64,000 nt of DNA from a bacterium (GTDB lineage Bacteria; Electryoneota; JAOADG01): positions 248,001 through 312,000 of the forward strand of contig JAOADG010000008.1 in the NCBI GenBank assembly GCA_026417415.1, given 5' to 3'. Numbering within the stretch: the first letter of the stretch is position 1; each line of letters begins with the position of its first letter. Made by a program: the position numbers and the translations under genes. Positions 50,935 through 60,697 of this stretch are shown piece after piece. The notes beneath the pieces are model-generated. The model was not told where the DNA came from. It ran no database searches and saw nothing but the letters and a program-made list of their open reading frames with translations.

Positions 50935-52212
50935 GTGAAAAAAGAAATTCTGAAAGCAATTGTAACCGCAACAGATTTGAATTCAAAAGGACAAGCGGTA
51001 TTTCGGTATGATGGAAGAGTCGGGTTTGTAGATGGTTTGCTACCCGGAGAAACTGCAGAAGTAAATTTAACCCGAAAACAAGATCTTTGGTTAGGAATTT
51101 TACAGAAACGGATTACCCATTCTCCATTAAGATGTCAACATCCCTGTTCACATTCAAATCTATGTTTTGCTTCACCTTTGGGATGGTTGAAACCGTATGC
51201 ACAAAAAGAGTATAAGCAAAATTCTGCATATCAAGTGTTAAAAAGGATTGCAAATCTTGAGTGGGAAAAATTTCACTACATAGAATCCAATCAATATTGG
51301 AATTATCGTAATAAAGTAGAATTCAGTGTTAAAGTTGTAAATGAAAATAAAGTCGTATGTGGGTATCATTCTACTCAGCAGCCCCATCAAATTATTCCTA
51401 TTCGCAACTGTTTACTTGCAGACGAAACAATCAATCAATTTTGGTCAGAATTTAATGAAAGAAAGGATGTTCAACAGTTTCTAAAAAAGTGTCATCGCAT
51501 ACTTATACGTGCCGGTAATGGTATCCACTTCCATTTTTTTCTAAATGAACCATTAGATTTCAAAGATAACGCATTCCTAACAAATTTTTTCAATAATTCC
51601 ATAGGATTAAACGGGATTACCACTTCAATTCAAAATGAAAATCGTGTAAAGATATTTAAAGGGGAATTGCGACTACAAGGTTATGATGGTATTCGTATCC
51701 ATCCTTTTACCTTTCGTCAGGTAAATGATTCTATTGCTAAAGCTTTACAGCAAAGAGTTAAAAATGAATGCATCTCTGTTCAAGGCGAAATTTGGGATCT
51801 CTATGGGGGTTTCGGTTTCTTAAGTTACCCCTTAGCAAATGAAAACAGAATCATAAAAGTTTTTGAACACAACCGATTTGCAATTGAAGATGGGAAAAAA
51901 ATCAAATCCAATCACTCCATAGAATTCGTCACAATGGATATTTCAAAGCAATGGAATACCTTTCCTTCTAAGTCAAAACCCATTGTTGTAATTATGGATC
52001 CACCGTACGCAGGTGCTGGTTTAGAGGTTTGTAAAAAAATAGTGAGCTTACGACCGCAAAAAATCATTTACATTTCATGTCACGGTGCAGCTTTGGCAAG
52101 AGATATAAAAATCTTTATGAATGGAAATTATCATATCAAAGATATTACCCTATTGGATATGTTTCCGCAAACGATGGACATTGAGTGGTTTGTGGTGTTA
52201 GAAAAGTATTAA
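50935..52212 (+). CDS. TrmA/RlmD-family RNA (uracil-5-)-methyltransferase
   Basis: 425 residues. A TRAM-like N-domain (~5-55) is followed by a Cys-rich region and a SAM-binding methyltransferase domain (WDLYGGFGFLSYPLA near 285, MDPPYAGAG near 350). The catalytic Cys is in ISCHGAALARD near 378 and the base Glu in DMFPQTMDIEW near 415. The [4Fe-4S] ligand set is atypical: C-x5-C is present but the usual following GGC is FAS. GTG 50935 is the start. Target base (U747, U1939 or tRNA U54) is undecided. Confidence 0.88.
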   Translation: MKKEILKAIVTATDLNSKGQAVFRYDGRVGFVDGLLPGETAEVNLTRKQDLWLGILQKRITHSPLRCQHPCSHSNLCFASPLGWLKPYAQKEYKQNSAYQVLKRIANLEWEKFHYIESNQYWNYRNKVEFSVKVVNENKVVCGYHSTQQPHQIIPIRNCLLADETINQFWSEFNERKDVQQFLKKCHRILIRAGNGIHFHFFLNEPLDFKDNAFLTNFFNNSIGLNGITTSIQNENRVKIFKGELRLQGYDGIRIHPFTFRQVNDSIAKALQQRVKNECISVQGEIWDLYGGFGFLSYPLANENRIIKVFEHNRFAIEDGKKIKSNHSIEFVTMDISKQWNTFPSKSKPIVVIMDPPYAGAGLEVCKKIVSLRPQKIIYISCHGAALARDIKIFMNGNYHIKDITLLDMFPQTMDIEWFVVLEKY

Positions 52213-52215
52213 GAA

Positions 52216-52244
52216 TTGGAATGAGTTAATCCATTTTGTACAAT
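52216..52244 (+). promoter_or_regulatory. Candidate pstB promoter
   Basis: -35 TTGGAA (52216-52221), 17-bp spacer, -10 TACAAT (52239-52244), ending 26 bases before the pstB ATG. The spacing is ideal and the hexamers are 4/6 and 5/6 matches. No Pho-box-like direct repeat was recognised. Confidence 0.5.
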
Positions 52245-52270
52245 AAGTAAACTTAGATTGAGTTCAAAAG

Positions 52271-53029
52271 ATGCTAAACACAATGATTGAAGTATCAAAT
52301 CTAAATTTGTTCTACGGAGAAAAACAAGCATTATTTAATGTTTCTTTAAGTATTCCAGAAAAAAAAGTGACTGCTCTTATTGGACCTTCCGGTTGTGGAA
52401 AATCTACCTTCTTAAGAACACTAAATCGAATGAACGATTTAATCCCAGGTGTAAAGATTACAGGTACCGTAAAACTGGGAGGCATAGACATTTACAAATC
52501 AAATGCAGATATTTATGCATTGAGAAAAAAAGTTGGAATGGTTTTCCAAAAATCTAATCCATTTCCTAAATCAGTTTTTGATAATGTTGCTTATGGACCA
52601 AGTATTCATGGTGTCAGAAATAAAAAAGAGTTGGAGTACATCGTTGAAAATAGTTTGAAAAAAGCTGCCCTATGGGAAGAGGTACACGACCGTCTTCATT
52701 CAAGTGCTTTGGATTTATCAGGTGGTCAACAACAACGGTTATGTATTGCACGTGCGTTGGCAGTAGAACCCGATGTATTACTGATGGATGAACCTGCTTC
52801 TGCTTTAGACCCTAGATCAACCAAAAGAATTGAAGAATTGATCAACGAACTTTCACAACAATATACCATTGTCATTGTAACCCACAATATGCAACAAGCA
52901 TCCCGTGTTTCTGATTATACTGCCTTTTTTTATGAAGGGGAATTGGTGGAGTTTGCCGAAACTTCTGAAATGTTTCAAAATCCTAAAGAAAAACAGACAG
53001 AAGATTACATTCAAGGCCGTTTCGGTTAG
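52271..53029 (+). CDS. pstB: Phosphate ABC transporter ATP-binding protein
   Basis: 252 residues with PstB-specific features: [20 protein letters not shown] (Walker A), [19 protein letters not shown] (Q-loop), [14 protein letters not shown] (signature), [12 protein letters not shown] (Walker B) and [19 protein letters not shown] (switch His and PstB tail). It energises high-affinity phosphate import. The other components pstS, pstC, pstA and phoU are not adjacent on either side, which is unusual. ATG 52271 or ATG 52283 may start translation. Confidence 0.94.
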   Translation: MLNTMIEVSNLNLFYGEKQALFNVSLSIPEKKVTALIGPSGCGKSTFLRTLNRMNDLIPGVKITGTVKLGGIDIYKSNADIYALRKKVGMVFQKSNPFPKSVFDNVAYGPSIHGVRNKKELEYIVENSLKKAALWEEVHDRLHSSALDLSGGQQQRLCIARALAVEPDVLLMDEPASALDPRSTKRIEELINELSQQYTIVIVTHNMQQASRVSDYTAFFYEGELVEFAETSEMFQNPKEKQTEDYIQGRFG

Positions 53030-53116
53030 ATTTCTAAATCAAACGCTAAATTTTATTGTAGAATTTCTAAGTAAGAATTAAATTGATAACCTAAGATTGG
53101 GATACTGAGGTTGTTC

Positions 53117-56100
53117 ATGTATTGTTGCATCAAAATCGGTGAACCTCACCATTTTTTCAAATTTCTTTTTTCTATTTTTTTCCTTCTATTGACATTTCAA
53201 CCAAGTTGGTCCTCTACACCTTTTGATCAATCCTTTATTGGAATTCCAAATCAAGACAATGTAAAGATCTCCCATCAACGATATCCAAATGGCACAATTG
53301 TCTTACAAGTTTCCATCAATCATTATGAAATTCGGCAGGTATATGAAAACAACCGACTTTGGAATTGGATTGATCTATCAGGTGAAACAAGAAAATGGGA
53401 AGTCGGTGCTCCACAGGTTCCAGTTATTGCAAGAGCAATCCGTTTACCTAATACTGGAAAAGTGTCTTGGAATATTCTATCACAACAATATGAATGGTTA
53501 AATGATATCCTATTGTATCCACAACAGGAAATGTCCATTGAAACAGAAAAAGGAATTGAACAACCCAATTCATTTATTGTTAACGAACAAATATATCAAA
53601 CGGATCAATTTTATCCTTTAGAAACTATTCTTTTGGGGCAACCAGCCATTTTAAGAGATGCAAGAATTGCTTTACTTGGAATCCAGCCGTTACAGTATAA
53701 CCCAGTTACCAAAGTAGCGAAATTATTGACATATCTCGAACTAGAAATTGTACCGGTCGGAGGTACAGGGGAAAATGAAATCCATCATCCACCTAAACCT
53801 GTTCCCAGTTTTGCTGCTTTATATCGTGATGTTATTGGTGCGGAGGATTTGGTACTTGATAATGCTTCAGCACCACCTGGACAAATTTTGATTATTAGTA
53901 AAAATTATACCACCAATAGGAATGCAATCCAACCCCTTTTGGACTGGAAAAATAGGACGGGTTACCCAATTCAATTGCAAACACCTACAGGATCTTCCAT
54001 CACGGTGCAAACCATACAAAACATCATCAACAATGCTTTCACTACTTTCAATCCACCTCTTGAATTTGTCATTTTAGTAGGCGATGGAGGTCCACAAGGT
54101 CAAACCTTTATGCCTACTTACTTTGTAAATCAGGTGGCTACTGATCATCCATATGGACAATTGGTCGGAAATGATATCTTAGCGGACGTAAGTATTGGAA
54201 GATTCAGTATTGCAAATGTGAATCAACTGCAGCTTATGGTCAATAGAACCATCATGTATGAAAAAGCCAACGAAACAGATACCACTTGGTATAAAAAGGG
54301 GTGGGGATATGCAGGAATTTCACACGGTGTACTTTCTAATCGTGCTGCGATTCAATTTTGCAATGAAATGATGCGAAATCGTGGGATTACTACTACCTAT
54401 TATGATGAACACAATGGATTAATTAGTACTACCCTACTTACCCAACGATTAACCCCTGGAGCATTATTTTGGGCGCACCGTGCTGCTTGGGTTGGAGAAA
54501 TTAGTGTAAATGATATTTCTACGATAAATAACATCAACAAACCTTTTGTTGCGGTCAACATCACTTGTGGAAGTGGAAATTGGTATGATACAGATACAGG
54601 AATTCACGAAGCACTGACCCGTTTAGGTACTCCTACTGCGCCTGCTGGCGCGTTGGCTGGATTATCTACTGCAACGCCAAATACTCATCCTGCATTCAAT
54701 AACGTCGTTACAACAGGTGTGTTTTATGGGTTAGGGGTATTAAAAGCAAGACAGTTCGGAACTATGGTGTTATCCGGAAAGTTCCAATTATGGAGAAACT
54801 TCAATCTTTCATTGCCGGATCAAGTGAACAATTTTTCCTATTGGAACAATACAATGGGCGATATTTCCGCTAACTTATGGACAAATGTTCCAAAGATCAT
54901 CACGATGAATGCACCGGATACTATTACGACATACACCAATTCGCTTTCGCTTACTGTAAACCATCAAAACCAACCTATTCCGAATGTTTTGGTAACCGTG
55001 TACAAAAAAAATTCAACTGGTGCTACTGAAATCTATCAGCGTCAAATTACAAATGAATCAGGACAAGTTACATTCACGTTTTCAAATCCAACGATAGGAA
55101 CAATGTATATTTCAGCAGTTGGAATCCATCCCAATGACAATTGGAAACCTTATGTAGATTCAATGATAGTTTATCAACCACAATTGGGTCTTGCGCTAAA
55201 TTCAATTTTGATAGATGATGACAATCAAAACGGTACTGTAGGAAATGGCAACCAATCTCCAAATCCTAACGAAACGATAGATATAAACTTCAATTTAATT
55301 AACAATGGAAATGTACCAATCAATGCTTTTACTGCAACCCTTTCCACACTCAACGCTTCAATCACGGTTCTTAATCCAACTCAAAATTATCCTTCTATTG
55401 CAGTGGGCGCCAATGCATCTGCCCAAGCGCCATTTCGAGTGATTATACCCCCTTATCTCCCTGAAAATCACCTCAATCTTCTAACTTTGACATTTCAGTC
55501 CAATCCAATGATGGATCCGATTACTATCCCTTTGATAATCCGTTCAATTAAAACCGCATTTGATTCTTTGCAAATCTTTCCTTCAACAAATTGGGATGTA
55601 GGTAGTACAGTTCAATTTGCAGCAAATTTTAGAAATATCGGCGGTTTATCATTAAACTCAAGTATTACAGGGACACTATCTACTTCATCACGTTATGTGA
55701 CGGTAGTGCAACCAGTTGCCACTTTTCAAACCTTTCCGAATTCTGGTACCATAACCAATTCAGTTACTCAAAGATGGCAAGTTCACTCATCACTTGCTAC
55801 TCCAAGGGGTGCTGTAATTCCATTTCAAGTACTGTTTTCAAATGGTTCTGTATCGGATACCTTGCGTTTTACTGCAACTGTCGGTACCCCGACCATGTAT
55901 GATGTTGTCGGGCCTGATGCTTATGGATATTATGCCTACGAGAATATGGATACTGCCTATTCTGCACATCCCAATTTTAACTGGATTGAGATCATTCCTG
56001 CTTATGGCGGGCAAGGAACGCGGTTGACCATTTTCGACTATGCTTACAATCAAGATAGTAGTGTGGTGATGCGACTTCCGTTTCCAGTTCGATTTTATGG

Positions 56101-58360
56101 GAATACTTATGATTCGATCACCATTTCTTCCAATGGGTGGGCTGCTTTAGGTGCGCAAAGGAGTTACAACAATTTTCGGAATTGGAGATTACCTGCTCCT
56201 GAGGGACCACGTTCAATCATCGCTCCATTTTGGTGTGATTTATTTTTTAATGGTACGGAACAAGGAGTATTTACCTATTTTGATGCTGTTAATCATCAAT
56301 TGATCATTACTTGGAATGTGACCACACTTCACGGTGGTCAAGCTCTAAACCAATTTCAACTAATTTTATTTGATTACAATTATTGGCGAACACCAACAAA
56401 CGATACTCAAATTCTATTTCAATACAAGAATTTTAACAATGTACATGGAGATGATAATGATGTGGACTTCGCTACTATTGGAATTTCGGATGAAACTCGA
56501 ACACGAGCGTTAGAACTAAGTTTTATGAATCAGTATGCGACAGGTATGGCGGCGATTCAAAATGGGTACAACGTGAACCGAGCAATTTTGTTTACTACTC
56601 AAATCCCAGATTCTTTACTGAGATGGATTGCTCCTAATGATAGAGATACTTTAGCCATCGGTTTTCCTGAAACCTTAGTATGGACAGGACGACCATCTTT
56701 GCAAACAGTAAACATTGATATCAACCGAAATTATCCTTCACCATTTTGGCAACGCATAGTTACCAATATAGCCAATACTGGATCAATTCAATGGAACGTA
56801 TCAGGTCCTGCAACATATCGTGCAAGATTAAGAATCATTTCAAATGACGGATTAGATGGAGATACCACCAAAACCAATTTAATCATTCAAATACCCCAAC
56901 CTACCTTAGAGCTTTTTTACCCAATTGGAAATGAAAGATTGCCTTACAATGTTCCGACAATGATTAGTTGGGGAACTTCACAACTTCCCGGTGGTGTAGC
57001 AATAGAGTTGAATCGAAATTATCCTAACGAAGAGTGGCAAGTATTGTATCCCAATTTACCTGCTCAAAATGGATCAGTAGTGTGGACACCCACGAGTCCG
57101 ATTTCTTCTCGCGCAAGAATTCGTATTCGTTCGTTGTTGTTTCCCAATGTAGCAGATACTTCCAATCAAGAGTTTTCAATTGTTGCACCGGCTTACTTAG
57201 TCATCACTCCAAATCCAATAACCGCCACTGTTCCACCCAACGATTCGTTAATCACTAATTTAACTATTGCTAACTTTGGTGATGCTCCATTTGAAGGGGA
57301 TTTAATCCCATTTACTGGATTAGAGGGGTACAATTATATGACTTCTTTGCAACCCTATGGTCCTGCTTTTTCATGGGCTAATTCTACCCTTGGAGTCAAT
57401 GGACCAACGGGAGATGGTGTAAATGCTGGCCCATTCCTTATGCCTTTTTCATTTCCTTTATACGATCAAACCTTTGACACCATTTATATGAACACCAACG
57501 GATGGTTTACTTTTAATAATCCTTCCGGGATAACTTCCGGTGCTAATCAACAATTACCTTATTCTATTATGAGAACCTTTTTTGCGGTTTATTGGGACGA
57601 TCTTATCACTACGCAAGGACAAACCAAGGTATTCCTTGATTCAATCAATCAAAAAGTCGTGTTATCTTGGAATAATGTACGTAAAGCCAATGAAAACCAA
57701 TCTTCTTTAACTTTTCAAGCAATTCTTACACCGGATGGTGTTATTCAATACAATTATTTGAATCTTAATTGTATTGATACGACCGTCACGGTAGGGTTGC
57801 AAAACTATAATCATAGTGCGTTCTTTAATGTTTTCTATCGTGTAAGAGTTCCTGATTCAACCTCAGTGCGTTTCGACACCTATCATAGATGGGCTACACC
57901 CAATCGAACCATATTTTCAATTCCTGCAGGTGCTACTGAACACATTCAAGTTGCTTGGAATGCAACCAATAGAGTGCTCAATCAAGTCATTCAGGGAACT
58001 TTTCGATTTACTGGAAATGCAGAAAACACTCCGTTAGATGTACCAGTTTGGCTGAATGTTGGTTACAACCTAAACGATTCTTCAGTAGAACTTCCTCAAT
58101 CCATCATTTTACAACAAAATTATCCAAATCCTTTTAATGTTTCCACCAATATTCGGTTCGTGGTTTCTAAAGAAACTAATGTGCACCTTTCCGTATTCAA
58201 TATCTTTGGAGAAGAAGTAGCTACTCTAATCAACCAAAAAATGTCTGCAGGAATTTATGTGGTTCATTTTAATGCGAAAGATTTTGCATCAGGGATTTAC
58301 ATTTTACAACTACATGATGGAACTCAAGCATACACCAGAAAAATGGTATTGGTGAAGTAA
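53117..58360 (+). CDS. Giant C25 (gingipain-type) protease with type IX secretion tail
   Basis: 1747 residues from ATG 53117 (GAGG upstream). After a signal peptide (~13-32) and a ~200-residue propeptide-like region comes a C25 catalytic domain (~250-600). The likely dyad is His454 in LFWAHRAAW and Cys484 in NITCGSGNW. The usual GHG reads AHR. Ig-like domains follow, then two copies of a domain with SNGWAALG/TNGWFTFN cores and WCDLFF/YWDDLI, and two tandem repeats starting NRNYP. The last ~80 residues are a type A sorting domain (QQNYPNPFNVSTNIRF...GIYILQL). It is probably exported by Sec, then across the outer membrane by T9SS. Confidence 0.9.
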   Translation: MYCCIKIGEPHHFFKFLFSIFFLLLTFQPSWSSTPFDQSFIGIPNQDNVKISHQRYPNGTIVLQVSINHYEIRQVYENNRLWNWIDLSGETRKWEVGAPQVPVIARAIRLPNTGKVSWNILSQQYEWLNDILLYPQQEMSIETEKGIEQPNSFIVNEQIYQTDQFYPLETILLGQPAILRDARIALLGIQPLQYNPVTKVAKLLTYLELEIVPVGGTGENEIHHPPKPVPSFAALYRDVIGAEDLVLDNASAPPGQILIISKNYTTNRNAIQPLLDWKNRTGYPIQLQTPTGSSITVQTIQNIINNAFTTFNPPLEFVILVGDGGPQGQTFMPTYFVNQVATDHPYGQLVGNDILADVSIGRFSIANVNQLQLMVNRTIMYEKANETDTTWYKKGWGYAGISHGVLSNRAAIQFCNEMMRNRGITTTYYDEHNGLISTTLLTQRLTPGALFWAHRAAWVGEISVNDISTINNINKPFVAVNITCGSGNWYDTDTGIHEALTRLGTPTAPAGALAGLSTATPNTHPAFNNVVTTGVFYGLGVLKARQFGTMVLSGKFQLWRNFNLSLPDQVNNFSYWNNTMGDISANLWTNVPKIITMNAPDTITTYTNSLSLTVNHQNQPIPNVLVTVYKKNSTGATEIYQRQITNESGQVTFTFSNPTIGTMYISAVGIHPNDNWKPYVDSMIVYQPQLGLALNSILIDDDNQNGTVGNGNQSPNPNETIDINFNLINNGNVPINAFTATLSTLNASITVLNPTQNYPSIAVGANASAQAPFRVIIPPYLPENHLNLLTLTFQSNPMMDPITIPLIIRSIKTAFDSLQIFPSTNWDVGSTVQFAANFRNIGGLSLNSSITGTLSTSSRYVTVVQPVATFQTFPNSGTITNSVTQRWQVHSSLATPRGAVIPFQVLFSNGSVSDTLRFTATVGTPTMYDVVGPDAYGYYAYENMDTAYSAHPNFNWIEIIPAYGGQGTRLTIFDYAYNQDSSVVMRLPFPVRFYGNTYDSITISSNGWAALGAQRSYNNFRNWRLPAPEGPRSIIAPFWCDLFFNGTEQGVFTYFDAVNHQLIITWNVTTLHGGQALNQFQLILFDYNYWRTPTNDTQILFQYKNFNNVHGDDNDVDFATIGISDETRTRALELSFMNQYATGMAAIQNGYNVNRAILFTTQIPDSLLRWIAPNDRDTLAIGFPETLVWTGRPSLQTVNIDINRNYPSPFWQRIVTNIANTGSIQWNVSGPATYRARLRIISNDGLDGDTTKTNLIIQIPQPTLELFYPIGNERLPYNVPTMISWGTSQLPGGVAIELNRNYPNEEWQVLYPNLPAQNGSVVWTPTSPISSRARIRIRSLLFPNVADTSNQEFSIVAPAYLVITPNPITATVPPNDSLITNLTIANFGDAPFEGDLIPFTGLEGYNYMTSLQPYGPAFSWANSTLGVNGPTGDGVNAGPFLMPFSFPLYDQTFDTIYMNTNGWFTFNNPSGITSGANQQLPYSIMRTFFAVYWDDLITTQGQTKVFLDSINQKVVLSWNNVRKANENQSSLTFQAILTPDGVIQYNYLNLNCIDTTVTVGLQNYNHSAFFNVFYRVRVPDSTSVRFDTYHRWATPNRTIFSIPAGATEHIQVAWNATNRVLNQVIQGTFRFTGNAENTPLDVPVWLNVGYNLNDSSVELPQSIILQQNYPNPFNVSTNIRFVVSKETNVHLSVFNIFGEEVATLINQKMSAGIYVVHFNAKDFASGIYILQLHDGTQAYTRKMVLVK

Positions 58361-58361
58361 A

Positions 58362-59225
58362 TCAAAAGCGGTACTGTTGAATTTTTCTAAATCCCATTGT
58401 ACTAAAGAAACTTAGAAAAAATCCTAACAACATTCCGACAACAGGCAAAGGAAATAATTCAATTGGAAATGGAAGGTAATAACCAATACCAATTTTGTTG
58501 CTTAAGAAATGAATGATCCACCAACAACCCATAGCAAAAGTAAAGGAAAGAAAACCGAGAAAAGTAGAGAGTAAAAGATAAGGGTTTCTAAAATAGGAAG
58601 ATTTTGCACCCAATAAACTGAAAATCCGCACTACATCACTCGAATCAGTGACTGTAGAACGAATCGCTAAAAAACTCAAAGATAAAAGAATAAACAGGAC
58701 AATCACTCCAGCAACAAGAAAATACTTTTGAATTTGTTTGTACCGAACTTCGAAGATACTGGCTAACTCACCTTCATAAACTGCTTCATCTACACCACTC
58801 AGTTGATTAGAAAACTGTTGAAGATTGCGCATATAGGTTGGATTTGCAATTTCACTTGGTAAAGTAAGAACTACAGAAGGAGGTAAAGGATTCATACCCA
58901 AAAGTTGCACCAAATCATCTCCGAACTCATTGGAAAAAATTTTTAATGCCTCTTCTTGTGAGATATATCTGAATTTTGTGCCAGGTGGAACTTTTTGTTT
59001 TAATTTTTGTACGATTGATTCTAAATCTGCTTGTGAAATAGTCGGTGAAAGAAAAATTTCTAATTCAAATTGACGTAATACGTCATTGCGAATTTGGATA
59101 CCAAAATGGAGTGAATAGATCACCATTACAAAGATCAATCCTACCATCAATAGAGAAACAAAATAAAGAAAAAATCTCAATCGGTGACGAGCCAAACTAA
59201 ATTTCATTTCTTTCCACAAACTCAT
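58362..59225 (-). CDS. ftsX: Cell division protein FtsX
   Basis: 287 residues. A cytoplasmic N-end (SLARHRLRFFLYF) and TM1 lead into a periplasmic loop of the FtsX type (FELEIFLSPTISQADLESI...RYISQEEALKIFSNEFGDDL). Three more membrane helices follow. With FtsE it controls peptidoglycan hydrolases at division. It starts one base after the ftsE stop. Its stop lies next to that of the convergent protease gene, with one base between. Confidence 0.92.
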   Translation of the reverse strand: MSLWKEMKFSLARHRLRFFLYFVSLLMVGLIFVMVIYSLHFGIQIRNDVLRQFELEIFLSPTISQADLESIVQKLKQKVPPGTKFRYISQEEALKIFSNEFGDDLVQLLGMNPLPPSVVLTLPSEIANPTYMRNLQQFSNQLSGVDEAVYEGELASIFEVRYKQIQKYFLVAGVIVLFILLSLSFLAIRSTVTDSSDVVRIFSLLGAKSSYFRNPYLLLSTFLGFLSFTFAMGCWWIIHFLSNKIGIGYYLPFPIELFPLPVVGMLLGFFLSFFSTMGFRKIQQYRF

Positions 59226-59226
59226 T

Positions 59227-59934
59227 TCAGTTTCCTTCCAATGGAAGTAGTATAGAACCGCTACCAGATTCTGTCTCGGAAATCAACCGACCTTGTTCTA
59301 AATGAACGATACGAGGATTTAAAGGAAAATATAGATGTGCATTGGTGGTAGAAATTAGTATCGTACAATGGTGCGAATGTTCTTCAATCAGTTTTTCAAT
59401 TAAATCTTGTTGTGTTTGAGTATCCACATTGGCAAATGGTTCATCTAATAACAACAGAGCAGGTTCTATTACAACAGCACGTGCAAACAAAGCGCGTACC
59501 AACTCGCCCGTAGAAAAAGTATCACAAAAATCATCGGCTCGGTCAACTAGTCCGTAGTGTTCTATAACTTGTGAAACTCTCTTTTTAGCTTCGTGTGTTG
59601 GAACCTTTGATATTTGTAAAGGAAGCATCAAGTTATCCAATAAACTTCTATCAGGAAGTAAACTAACGCTTGGATGAACCAATCCGATCTGCTGACGGAT
59701 GAATAAAATGTGTTTAGTTTTCAGTTTCTTAATGGATGTTTGATCAAAGATAAGATCGCCAAAATCAGGTTTTTCAACGATATAGATTAACCTCAAAATA
59801 GTGGTTTTGCCACTACCAATTGGTCCAGTGAAGACAACTACTTCGCCTTGGTAGATAGTAAATGTGAAATCACGAATACCACCACCGGTTGGATAAGTTT
59901 TAGTGACATTTTGAAATTCAATTAAAGGTTTCAA
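59227..59934 (-). CDS. ftsE: FtsE-like ATP-binding protein with degenerate motifs
   Basis: 235 residues. Walker A GPIGSGKTT and Walker B LLLLDEPFANVD are intact. The signature reads FSTGELVRA instead of LSGGEQQR, and the switch region reads LISTTNAHLY with no His at the usual position (canonical ATHD). Pairing with ftsX supports the FtsE call. ATP hydrolysis may be slow, and ATP-driven clamping may be the main activity. It overlaps deoC by 17 bases, suggesting coupling. Confidence 0.88.
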   Translation of the reverse strand: MKPLIEFQNVTKTYPTGGGIRDFTFTIYQGEVVVFTGPIGSGKTTILRLIYIVEKPDFGDLIFDQTSIKKLKTKHILFIRQQIGLVHPSVSLLPDRSLLDNLMLPLQISKVPTHEAKKRVSQVIEHYGLVDRADDFCDTFSTGELVRALFARAVVIEPALLLLDEPFANVDTQTQQDLIEKLIEEHSHHCTILISTTNAHLYFPLNPRIVHLEQGRLISETESGSGSILLPLEGN

Positions 59935-60682
59935 GAATACTCACTCCATTGGAAGTACCTATTCTATTTGCACCGGCTCGAATCATTCTAAGAGCAGTTC
60001 GTAAATCTCGAATTCCACCGGATGCTTTAACCCCACAACGTGAACCAACAGATTGTCTCATTAAAGAAACCGCATGCTCAGTAGCACCACCACTGGGATG
60101 GAATCCAGTGGAGGTTTTCACGAAAGAAATTCCAATTTGAGCACAGATTTCACATCCTTGTCGTATTTGTTGATCGCTTAACGTTGCTGTTTCAAAAATC
60201 ACTTTAAGTACATGGTTACCGCTTACCTCCAACAACTGTTTTAGTTCATTTTCTATATAGATCCAATCACCTGTATGAACAGCACCCAAATTCCAGACCA
60301 CATCAATTTCATCTACACCATGTTCTAGAGACCATTGAATTTCATTTTGTTTAAGTTTTGTAGCGATCATTCCACTTGGAAATCCAACCACACAACATCG
60401 TTTTATTGGATGATTTCCTAACCATTCTTGAATACTTGGTAACCAATAGGAATGTACACAAATACTAGCAAAACGATAATTTTTAGATTGTTCACAAAAA
60501 AGTAAAACATCAGCAGCGGATGCTTCTGGTTTAAGTAACGTTTGATCAATCAAAGGGGCTAAAAGTTCTATTGCATCTGAACGAGCGCGGTAGAGTGTAC
60601 CTCCACTCCAATCTTCGGATGATAGTAAAAGATCGGATAATTCAATCAATGTTTGAGGAGGTAAGTGTTTCTGTTCATTCAT
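59918..60682 (-). CDS. deoC: Deoxyribose-phosphate aldolase
   Basis: A class I aldolase that splits 2-deoxyribose-5-phosphate into acetaldehyde and glyceraldehyde-3-phosphate. The Schiff-base Lys is in SFVKTSTGF near residue 185 and the second active-site Lys in GVKASGGIRD near 215. The HGVDEIDVVWNLGAV segment carries the conserved Asp. 254 residues, with a ~40-residue N-terminal extension. Grouping with ftsEX is probably a shared transcript, not a shared pathway. Confidence 0.93.
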   Translation of the reverse strand: MNEQKHLPPQTLIELSDLLLSSEDWSGGTLYRARSDAIELLAPLIDQTLLKPEASAADVLLFCEQSKNYRFASICVHSYWLPSIQEWLGNHPIKRCCVVGFPSGMIATKLKQNEIQWSLEHGVDEIDVVWNLGAVHTGDWIYIENELKQLLEVSGNHVLKVIFETATLSDQQIRQGCEICAQIGISFVKTSTGFHPSGGATEHAVSLMRQSVGSRCGVKASGGIRDLRTALRMIRAGANRIGTSNGVSILETFN

Positions 60683-60697
60683 ACCTTGAATAATACC

